Origin: Amycolatopsis xylanica
GTDB taxonomy: Bacteria; Actinomycetota; Actinomycetes; Mycobacteriales; Pseudonocardiaceae
Assembly: GCF_900107045.1 (NCBI RefSeq)
Contig: NZ_FNON01000004.1
Span: 620,001-684,000, forward strand
Length of the DNA: 64,000 nucleotides
Direction of reading: 5' to 3'
Shown here: piece after piece, positions 1 to 6,368 of the stretch
How positions within the stretch are numbered: position 1 is the first letter of the stretch
Layout: each line of letters opens with the position of its first letter
Notes under the pieces: generated by a model
The model's database searches: none
Told to the model about the DNA's origin: nothing
What the model saw: only the letters and a program-made list of their open reading frames with translations
Made by a program: the position numbers and the translations under genes

Positions 1-587
1 GCGACCGTGTCGCCCAGCTCGAAGACCGAGTGGATCATCTCGCGCTCGGAGTCCTCGACGACGCCGCGTTCCTGCGCGAGGTCGACCAGCTCACGCAGCT
101 CGACTTCCGAGGTGAACGGGCCCTCGCGGAAGCCCTTGCCAGGGGTGATCGCGTTACCGATGACGATGAGCAGCCTGCTCAGTGGCCCCATCAGCGTGCC
201 GAGCACGCGGACCGGGCCTGCCAGCAGCGTGCCGACGCGGTACGGATGCTGGCGGCCGATGGTGCGCGGGCCGACGCCGATCAGCACGTAGCTCACGATC
301 ACCATGACCACGGCCGCGACCAGCACGGCCAGCGCCAGCGGGTGGATCAGCTGCGCGAAGGCGACCGTGACCAGCACGGTCGCGGTGAGCTCGCAGCCGA
401 GCCGCAGCAGCAACAGCAGGTTGATGTGCCTGCGGCGTTCCGCGACGACCGCGGCGAGCTGGCGGGCGCCGACCCGGCCGATGCGGACGAGACCGTCGAC
501 CCTGGCGGGCGAGACCGTGCTGACCGCGGCGTCCGCTGCCGCGAACACACCGGCGAACAGCACCAGCGCGATCGCGAAGATCAGCAT
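1..587 (-). CDS. CorC/HlyC-family membrane protein (partial)
   Basis: Only the first 195 codons are present; the frame runs off the left edge without a stop. The ATG at 587 lies 2 bases after the ybeY stop, so the gene is the third of a phoH-ybeY-corC operon. Hydrophobic segments are visible at about residues 1-18, 64-80, 85-104 and 125-145, followed by EVELRELVDLAQERG (from residue 161) and EREMIHSVFELGD. This matches the CNNM (DUF21) membrane domain and the linker before the CBS pair in CorC/HlyC proteins, which are linked to Mg/Co ion efflux. The CBS and CorC C-terminal domains would lie outside the window. The family is clear; the transported ion is not known. Confidence 0.85.
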   Translation of the reverse strand, partial: MLIFAIALVLFAGVFAAADAAVSTVSPARVDGLVRIGRVGARQLAAVVAERRRHINLLLLLRLGCELTATVLVTVAFAQLIHPLALAVLVAAVVMVIVSYVLIGVGPRTIGRQHPYRVGTLLAGPVRVLGTLMGPLSRLLIVIGNAITPGKGFREGPFTSEVELRELVDLAQERGVVEDSEREMIHSVFELGDTV

Positions 588-589
588 GG

Positions 590-1147
590 CTACGGGGTTT
601 CCGGCTGGTCGCCCGACGGCGCGTCGAGTCCGGCGATGCCGAGCACGCGGTCGTCGGCGCTGCGCTGCGCGTCCTGGCGCCGCGCGGCCGAGACGGCGTC
701 CTGGAACTCGCCGAGGATCCGCTTCTGCAGCCCGAACATCTCGCGCTCTTCGGCGGGCTCGGCGTGGTCGTAGCCCAGCAGGTGCAGCACGCCGTGCACG
801 GTCAGCAGGTGCAGCTCGTCGAGCAGCCCGTGACCGGCGGTCTTGGCCTGGTCCTTGGCGAACGCCGGGCACAGCACGATGTCACCGAGCAGCGCGGGCG
901 ACGGGTCGGCCGCGTCGGGACGGCGTGACTGCTCCAGCTCGTCCATCGGGAAGGCCATCACGTCGGTGGGGCCGGGCAGGTCCATCCAGCGGACGTGCAG
1001 GTCCTCCATCACGTCGAGCGTGACGAGCAGCACGGACAGCTCGGCGAGCGGGCTGACCTCCATCTTGTCCAGCGCGAAGCGGGCGGCGGAGACGATCGAC
1101 GTCTCGTCGACCGCCACTCCCGACTCGTTGGCGATCTCGATGCTCAC
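590..1147 (-). CDS. ybeY: Endoribonuclease YbeY
   Basis: YbeY is a zinc-dependent RNase acting in 16S rRNA 3' maturation and ribosome quality control. The zinc triad is complete: His118, His122 and His128 in HGVLHLLGYDH. The protein has 185 residues, slightly long because of a variable C-terminal tail (about residues 155-185). The frame is open further upstream, but GTG at 1147 is chosen because it overlaps the phoH stop in a GTGA junction and begins the conserved SIEIANESG strand. Its place between phoH and a CorC-family gene is the usual actinobacterial order. Function is assigned from family knowledge. Confidence 0.93.
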   Translation of the reverse strand: MSIEIANESGVAVDETSIVSAARFALDKMEVSPLAELSVLLVTLDVMEDLHVRWMDLPGPTDVMAFPMDELEQSRRPDAADPSPALLGDIVLCPAFAKDQAKTAGHGLLDELHLLTVHGVLHLLGYDHAEPAEEREMFGLQKRILGEFQDAVSAARRQDAQRSADDRVLGIAGLDAPSGDQPETP

Positions 1148-2193
1148 CGGCGACCCTTCCAGCCATTCCCGGGCGCCTGCTCGTCCTGCACGGCCTGCCA
1201 CTTCTCGTACGCGTCGACGATGTCGCCGACCAGTTTGTGCCGCACCACGTCCTGGCTGGTCAGCTGGGCGAAGTGCAGGTCGTCGACCCCTTCGAGGATG
1301 TCCTTGACCACCCGCAGGCCGCTCTTCTGCCCGGACGGCAGGTCGACCTGGGTGACGTCACCGGTGACCACGATCTTGGAGCCGAAGCCGAGGCGGGTCA
1401 GGAACATCTTCATCTGCTCGGGCGTGGTGTTCTGCGCCTCGTCGAGGATGATGAACGCGTCATTAAGGGTTCTTCCGCGCATATAAGCCAGCGGCGCGAT
1501 CTCGATGGTCCCGGCGGCCATGAGCTTGGGGATCGAGTCGGGCTCGACCATGTCGTGCAGCGCGTCGTAGAGCGGGCGCAGGTACGGGTCGATCTTCTCG
1601 TTGAGCGTGCCGGGCAGGTAGCCGAGCCGCTCGCCCGCCTCGACGGCCGGGCGGGTCAGCACGATGCGGGTGACCTGCTTGGCCTGCAGTGCCTGGACGG
1701 CCTTGGCCATCGCGAGGTACGTCTTGCCGGTACCGGCGGGGCCGATGCCGAACACGATCGTGTGCTTGTCGATGGCGTCGACGTACTTCTTCTGGTTGAG
1801 CGTCTTGGGCCGGATGGTCTTCCCGCGGCGCGAGATGATGTCCATGCTCAGCACTTCGGCCGGTGACTCGCCGGAGTCGCTGGAGAGCATGCCGACGGTG
1901 CGGCGGACGGTGCTCGGGTCCACCTGCTGCCCGCGTCCGGCGAGCGTGACCAGTTCGGCGAACACCCGCTCGGCGAACGCGACGTCCGCCGGCGCGCCGG
2001 TGAGTGTCACCTCGTTGCCTCGGACGTGCACGTCCGCTTCGAGAAGTTCTTCGACTACCCGGAGATTCTCGTCCCGTGATCCCAGCAGGGCCAGCGCGGC
2101 CGCGTCGGGGATCGGGAACCGGGACTGCGCCGCGGACTCGACGTTCTTGCCGACGTCCGGTCGAGCGGCCCCACCCTCTGCCGTACCTGCCAC
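1144..2193 (-). CDS. PhoH-like ATPase
   Basis: A 349-residue protein of the PhoH family, predicted cytoplasmic P-loop ATPases linked to RNA metabolism and commonly encoded beside ybeY. The N-terminal 110 residues resemble the KH-like region of long PhoH proteins (RVVEELLEADVHVRGNEVTL). The Walker A motif GPAGTGKT has its lysine at residue 157, and a Walker B-like IILDEAQN follows near residue 245, then VVTGDVTQVDLP. The stop overlaps the ybeY start by 4 bases, indicating translational coupling. The exact substrate is unknown for the family. Confidence 0.92.
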   Translation of the reverse strand: MAGTAEGGAARPDVGKNVESAAQSRFPIPDAAALALLGSRDENLRVVEELLEADVHVRGNEVTLTGAPADVAFAERVFAELVTLAGRGQQVDPSTVRRTVGMLSSDSGESPAEVLSMDIISRRGKTIRPKTLNQKKYVDAIDKHTIVFGIGPAGTGKTYLAMAKAVQALQAKQVTRIVLTRPAVEAGERLGYLPGTLNEKIDPYLRPLYDALHDMVEPDSIPKLMAAGTIEIAPLAYMRGRTLNDAFIILDEAQNTTPEQMKMFLTRLGFGSKIVVTGDVTQVDLPSGQKSGLRVVKDILEGVDDLHFAQLTSQDVVRHKLVGDIVDAYEKWQAVQDEQAPGNGWKGRR

Positions 2194-2296
2194 GTGCCCT
2201 CGGGCCCACTTTCTGCGCTAACGCCGTTCCACTTCCGACCCCACGATGCTAGCCGCACGCCGCACACGGACGCAGTCCGGTTTCCCTCAGTGTCGC

Positions 2297-2641
2297 TCAG
2301 GCCCCGAACCTGCTCAGCGGCTCCCCGCCCAGCACATGGGCATGCACGTGGAAAACGGTCTGCCCGGCATCACCGTCCGTGTTGAACACGACCCGGTACC
2401 CCGACTCCTTGATCCCCTCCAGCTCAGCCACCTTCTCAGCCGAAGCGACGACATCCGCCAACAGCTGGGGATCAGCGGCCGCCAACGCGGCCAAGTTCCG
2501 GTACCGGGTCTTGGGCACGACCAGCACATGCACCTTCGCCTGAGGCCCAATGTCCCTGAACGCCAAGGTCGTCTCGGTCTCATACACGATCTCAGCCGGA
2601 ATCTCCCGAGCAATGATCTGCTCGAACAAAGTCTCACTCAT
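2297..2641 (-). CDS. HIT-family (HINT-like) nucleotide hydrolase
   Basis: A 114-residue histidine-triad protein, the full length of HINT-type purine nucleoside phosphoramidases. The triad is HVHAH with His98, His100 and His102, followed by VLGG. The start ATG at 2641 (MSETLFEQII) is preferred over an in-frame codon two residues upstream because it matches the usual family N-terminus. It lies between rsmE and phoH, as in many actinobacteria, but is separated from rsmE by about 630 bp that contain a palindromic repeat, so it is probably transcribed on its own. Likely cytoplasmic; physiological substrate unknown. Confidence 0.93.
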   Translation of the reverse strand: MSETLFEQIIAREIPAEIVYETETTLAFRDIGPQAKVHVLVVPKTRYRNLAALAAADPQLLADVVASAEKVAELEGIKESGYRVVFNTDGDAGQTVFHVHAHVLGGEPLSRFGA

Positions 2642-2677
2642 CCCCAAACCCTACTAACCCACCCCACCCCACCCCGA

Positions 2678-2727
2678 GGGTCGTGAGTGTTTAGACCGGT
2701 TAGAACCGGCCGTACCACTCACGACCC
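2678..2727. repeat. Family A palindrome, copy 1
   Basis: An imperfect inverted repeat with arms starting GGGTCGTGAGTG and a GGTTAGAACC core. It is the only copy in the window that is not close to the 3' end of a recognised gene: rsmE ends about 550 bp away, while the start of the HIT gene is 37 bp away. The right arm has diverged (GGCCGTACCACTCACGAC), so the inner stem is weaker than in the perfect copies at 33369 and 44378. Confidence 0.85.
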
Positions 2728-3273
2728 CACCCCGCACCCCACAACCCCCATTTTTCCAAATACCTGGAATCCACCCCATTGATTCGTTTCAAAACCCAGA
2801 ACCCATTCACCCCCATGAATAAGGCACCAAAAACGATAAGGATCGAGGGCCGCCAGGCCCGACGATCCGGCCCGCGCACTAAACGGGACCACGCTGGGTC
2901 AGGACATACCGCACCGTGGGGGGTTTGGGGGGCTCGGCCCCCCAAAATAATTGCGAAACCCGCAAAGGCGAAGTTGGAGGCGCAGCTCGAGCGCCGTAAG
3001 GTGCGAGAAGCGAAGCCCAACGAAGACGCCGCGGCGCGGTGGAGCCTGGGGGTCGCTCCACCGCCGCCGCGGCTCCGCCGGACCGAGGGGGGAGGTGCCC
3101 GGCGGGGATCTGCGATGTGCGGGCTTGTGCCTTGCACATCGAAAACCGTGTGTTGTGCTTCGGTTAACGAGAGTAACGGGTGTTGGCTTGGTCGCGCCAG
3201 GACTGGGCGCAAAATGTGTCTATATTTTTCCCAGGTTTCGAAGACGCTCGGTAGCCGAAGTGACTGGGCGTGC
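2728..3273. other. Gene-free region downstream of rsmE
   Basis: About 545 bp with no convincing gene. An open frame of about 200 codons exists on the minus strand, but its translation is a proline/arginine-rich mixture with no domain, and its last part translates the palindrome repeat, so it is not called. The region contains a perfect hairpin at 2924-2946 (TTTGGGGGGC, a TCG loop, then the complement), with A-rich sequence on its plus-strand 3' side, and a locally AT-rich patch near 3212-3232. It could hold an untranslated leader or decayed repeat DNA. Confidence 0.5.
2924..2946. terminator. G/C hairpin, terminator-like
   Basis: A 10-bp perfect stem (TTTGGGGGGC) with a 3-nt loop. Neither strand has a run of T after the stem, so it is not a canonical intrinsic terminator. 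Actinobacteria often use such T-less hairpins. It could stop rsmE transcription about 330 bp beyond the stop codon. The role is inferred. Confidence 0.4.
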
Positions 3274-4026
3274 TCAGTTCCAGCGGGTTGTGAGCGCTCC
3301 GAGTGCACCGAGAGCGACTGTTGCAGCAGTGGATGTGCGAAGGACGGTGGGTCCGAGACGCACCGTGTGCGCGCCCGCGTCCGAAAGGGTGGTCAGTTCC
3401 TCGTCCGTGATTCCCCCTTCTGGCCCGACCACAAGGAGCAATTCTCCGGTTGCGGGGAGTGTGAGGTCTGTGAGTCGTTCGGTGATGCCGGATTCGAGGA
3501 CGAGTGCGATGTCGGCGGTCTCGATGAGGGTGGTGAGTTCGCGGGTGGTGACGGGGTCGAGTACTCGCGGGACGTAGGCGCGGCGGGCTTGCTTGGCGGC
3601 GGCGCGGGCGGTGTTTCGCCAGCGGGCCAAGGCTTTCTCGCCGCGTGCGCCTTCTTCCCATTTGGCGACGCTGCGGGAGGCGCGCCACGGGATGATGGTG
3701 TCGACCCCTGCCTCGGTGGCGAGTTCGACGGCGAGTTCGCCGCGGTCGCCTTTGGCCAGTGCCTGGACGACGGTCACGCGCAGCGCGGGTGGTGGTTCGA
3801 CCCAGCGCTCCTCGATCTGCAGTCCCAGCGCGGGATCCCGGCCTCCCTGCACACCATCGATCACGCACCGGACGAGCCCGCCTTCGCCGTCGGAGAGCAG
3901 GATCCGCTCCCCCACGCGTATCCGGCGGACGGTCACGGCGTGCCGGGCCTCCTCGCCGTCGAACACCACCGAATCGACCGGTGGCAGCCTGTCGACGAGG
4001 AAGACCGGCAACGTCGTTTCGGGCAT
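3274..4026 (-). CDS. rsmE: 16S rRNA (uracil1498-N3)-methyltransferase RsmE
   Basis: RsmE methylates U1498 of 16S rRNA using S-adenosylmethionine. The 250-residue protein has the N-terminal PUA-like region (VVFDGEEARHAVTVRRIRVG) and a C-terminal SPOUT knot with VVGPEGGITDEEL and LGPTVLRTSTAA, which form the cofactor pocket. The frame is open far upstream in shadow of dnaJ; ATG at 4026 is chosen because it overlaps the dnaJ stop (ATGA) and starts the family's usual N-terminus. Translational coupling with dnaJ is expected, as in the common hrcA-dnaJ-rsmE operon. Confidence 0.94.
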   Translation of the reverse strand: MPETTLPVFLVDRLPPVDSVVFDGEEARHAVTVRRIRVGERILLSDGEGGLVRCVIDGVQGGRDPALGLQIEERWVEPPPALRVTVVQALAKGDRGELAVELATEAGVDTIIPWRASRSVAKWEEGARGEKALARWRNTARAAAKQARRAYVPRVLDPVTTRELTTLIETADIALVLESGITERLTDLTLPATGELLLVVGPEGGITDEELTTLSDAGAHTVRLGPTVLRTSTAATVALGALGALTTRWN

Positions 4027-5192
4027 CAGCGGTTCTTGGCGCGCAGCTTGGAGAACAGGCCGCCGTGCTTGGTGCCGTTGTTCGCGAGCGTCGGCACTTC
4101 CTCGCCGCGCTGGCGGGCGAGGTCGTGCAGCAGTTCGCGCTGCGCGTCGTCGAGCTTCGTGGGCACCACGACGTCGATGTGGACGTGCAGGTCGCCGCGG
4201 CCGTCGACGCGGCCGGACGAGCGCAGCCGCGGCATGCCCTTGCCGGTGAGCACGAGTTCGGTGGCCGGCTGGGTGCCCGGCTCGATCTCGAGGTCGTAGT
4301 CGCCGTCGATGAGTGTCTCGATCGGGACGCTCGCGCCGAGTGCGGCCGTGGTCATCGGGACGCGGAAGTTGCAGTGCAAATCGTTGCCCTGCCTGACGAA
4401 CACCTCGTGCGGCGCCTCGTCGATCTCGACGTAGAGGTCGCCTGCCGGGCCGCCGCCCGCGCCGACCTCGCCCTGGCCGGACAGCCGGATGCGCATGCCG
4501 TCGCCGACGCCGGGCGGGATCTTCGCGGTGACCGAGCGGCGCGAGCGGACCCGGCCGTCGCCGCCGCACTTCTGGCACGGGTCGGTGATGACCTCGCCGA
4601 AGCCGCGGCACACCGGGCACGGCCGCGCGGTGACGACCTGGCCGAGGAAGGACCGCTGCACGGACTGGATCTCGCCCATGCCGCCACAGGTGTCACACGT
4701 GTGCACCGAGCCGCCCTCGGCGGTGCCCGCGCCACGGCAGAGGTCGCACAGGATCGCGGTGTCGACGGCGATCTCCTTGTCGACACCGGTCGCGCACTCT
4801 TCGAGCGTGAGGCCGATGCGGATCAGCGCGTCGGATCCGGGCTGCACGCGGCTGCGCGGCCCCCGGCCCCGCCCGCCGCCGCCACCGGCCCCGCCGAAGA
4901 AGGCGTCCATGATGTCGCCGAGCCCGCCGAAGCCGGCGAACGGGTCGCCGCCCCCGGCGCCACGCCCGGCGCCGTTGTCCATCGGGTCGCCGCCGAGGTC
5001 GACGATCTTGCGCTTCTGCGGGTCCGACAGGACCTCGTAGGCCGTGGTGACCTCACCGAACCGGTGTTGCGCGTCCTCCGACGGGTTCACGTCCGGATGC
5101 AGCTCGCGGGCCAGCTTGCGGTACGCGCGCTTGATCTCCTGATCGGTCGCGTTCTTGGCCACGCCGAGAGTGCCGTAGTAGTCCCTCGCCAC
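4026..5192 (-). CDS. dnaJ: Co-chaperone DnaJ
   Basis: A full-length type I Hsp40 (388 residues) that stimulates DnaK ATPase and holds unfolded proteins. It has the J domain with HPD in ELHPDVNPS, a glycine-rich linker (about residues 70-115), four CxxCxGxG zinc-binding repeats (CDLCRGAG, CDTCGGMG, CPVCRGFG, CQKCGGDG) and the C-terminal substrate-binding barrels. The start is GTG at 5192 with a purine-rich stretch about 10 bases upstream. It follows hrcA by 26 bp, so it is the hrcA-associated DnaJ (DnaJ2 in actinobacteria that have two). Confidence 0.95.
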   Translation of the reverse strand: MARDYYGTLGVAKNATDQEIKRAYRKLARELHPDVNPSEDAQHRFGEVTTAYEVLSDPQKRKIVDLGGDPMDNGAGRGAGGGDPFAGFGGLGDIMDAFFGGAGGGGGRGRGPRSRVQPGSDALIRIGLTLEECATGVDKEIAVDTAILCDLCRGAGTAEGGSVHTCDTCGGMGEIQSVQRSFLGQVVTARPCPVCRGFGEVITDPCQKCGGDGRVRSRRSVTAKIPPGVGDGMRIRLSGQGEVGAGGGPAGDLYVEIDEAPHEVFVRQGNDLHCNFRVPMTTAALGASVPIETLIDGDYDLEIEPGTQPATELVLTGKGMPRLRSSGRVDGRGDLHVHIDVVVPTKLDDAQRELLHDLARQRGEEVPTLANNGTKHGGLFSKLRAKNR

Positions 5193-5218
5193 CGGTTTTC
5201 CTTGCTCCCTCTATTGTT

Positions 5219-6244
5219 TCAGCGACCGGACAGGATCTGGCCGACGTAGTTGGCCACCGCGCGGACCGCGGCGATCGTGCCCGGGTAGTCCATCCTGGTC
5301 GGTCCGACCACCCCCATGCCCCCGAGCAGCATGTCTTCCCGGCCGTAGCCGATCGACACCACGGAGGTACTGCGCATCTGCTCGTCCTCATTTTCCTCGC
5401 CGATGCGCACGCTGATCGCACCGGGGTTGCGTGCGGCGGCCAGCAGCTTCAGCACGACGACCTGCTCCTCCAGCGCCTCGAGCACCTGGCGCAGCGAGCC
5501 GGGGAAGTCCGCGACGTTGCGGGTGAGGTTGGCCGTGCCACCGAGGACGAGCCGTTCCTCCGGGTGGTCGACCAGCGACTCCACCAGCACGGTACAGACC
5601 CGCACCAGCACGTCGCGCAGCTCTTGGGGCGACTGCTCGGGCAGCTCGGCGACCCGTACGGCCGCGTCGTTGACCTTCCGGCCGGTCAGCGCGGAGTTCA
5701 GCACCGTGCGCAGCCGGGCCACGTTGTCGACGGTGATGACGTCACCGAGGTCGACGGTCCGCTGGTCGACGCGGCCGGAGTCGGTGATCAGCACCAGCAT
5801 CAGCCTGGCGGGGGTGAGCGGCACCACTTCGAGGCTGTGCACGGTCGAGTTGGTCATCATCGGGTACTGCACGACGGCGACCTGCCTGGTCAGCTGCGCC
5901 AGCAGCCGGACGGACCGCTTGAGCACGTCCTCCATGTCGGTGCCACTGTCGAGGAAGCTGGTGATCGCGCGCCGCTCGGCCGAGCTCAGCGGCTTGATCT
6001 CGGCGAGCTTGTCGACGAAGAGGCGGTAGCCCTTGTCCGTGGGGATGCGGCCCGCGCTGGTGTGCGGCTGGGCGATGTAGCCCTCTTCCTCCAGCGCGGC
6101 CATGTCGTTACGGACCGTGGCACTGGAAACACCCAGGTTGTGCCGGTCGACGATCGCCTTGGACCCGACGGGCTCCTGATTGGAGACGTAGTCGGCGACG
6201 ATCGCGCGCAGCACTTCGAACCGGCGCTCTTCCGCGTTGGCCAC
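5219..6244 (-). CDS. hrcA: Heat-inducible transcription repressor HrcA
   Basis: HrcA represses chaperone operons by binding CIRCE elements. The 341-residue protein shows the N-terminal winged helix (NQEPVGSKAIVDRHNLGVSS, then ATVRNDMAALEEEGYI) and the AGRIPTDKGYR motif, followed by the GAF-like domain. The start is GTG at 6244, preceded by a strong GGAGGTGA ribosome-binding site. It leads the hrcA-dnaJ-rsmE operon. No classical CIRCE inverted repeat (TTAGCACTC-N9-GAGTGCTAA) is visible in the 70 bases upstream, so autorepression would need another site or a more distant promoter. Confidence 0.95.
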   Translation of the reverse strand: MANAEERRFEVLRAIVADYVSNQEPVGSKAIVDRHNLGVSSATVRNDMAALEEEGYIAQPHTSAGRIPTDKGYRLFVDKLAEIKPLSSAERRAITSFLDSGTDMEDVLKRSVRLLAQLTRQVAVVQYPMMTNSTVHSLEVVPLTPARLMLVLITDSGRVDQRTVDLGDVITVDNVARLRTVLNSALTGRKVNDAAVRVAELPEQSPQELRDVLVRVCTVLVESLVDHPEERLVLGGTANLTRNVADFPGSLRQVLEALEEQVVVLKLLAAARNPGAISVRIGEENEDEQMRSTSVVSIGYGREDMLLGGMGVVGPTRMDYPGTIAAVRAVANYVGQILSGR

Positions 6245-6317
6245 CCTGTCACCTCCGTACCCTCGCCACTCCCAACGAGTTTACGGACCCCTGAGTGCCC
6301 GGCGCTCAACCCCGGGC

Positions 6318-6363
6318 CTCGTGCGCGTTGCGGGCGGTTAGAACCGCCCGCAACGCGCACGAG
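6318..6363. repeat. Family A variant palindrome, copy 2
   Basis: A perfect 46-bp palindrome (22+2+22) with arms beginning CTCGTGCGCGTTGCGG and the same core, GGTTAGAACC, as the other family A copies, but different outer arms. It ends 6 bases from the stop of the GH2 gene, so it may act as its terminator, and it lies about 75 bases upstream of hrcA. Confidence 0.85.
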
Positions 6364-6368
6364 CCCTT

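Noticed and set aside
2700..3308. An open frame of about 200 codons on the minus strand between the HIT and rsmE genes
   Set aside because: It overlaps the rsmE 3' end in another frame, has no recognisable domain or ribosome-binding site, and its last codons translate the family A palindrome.
3274..4620. rsmE extended to a 448-codon protein
   Set aside because: The extra N-terminal part is the dnaJ zinc-finger region read in the wrong frame. The ATG overlapping the dnaJ stop gives the normal RsmE length.
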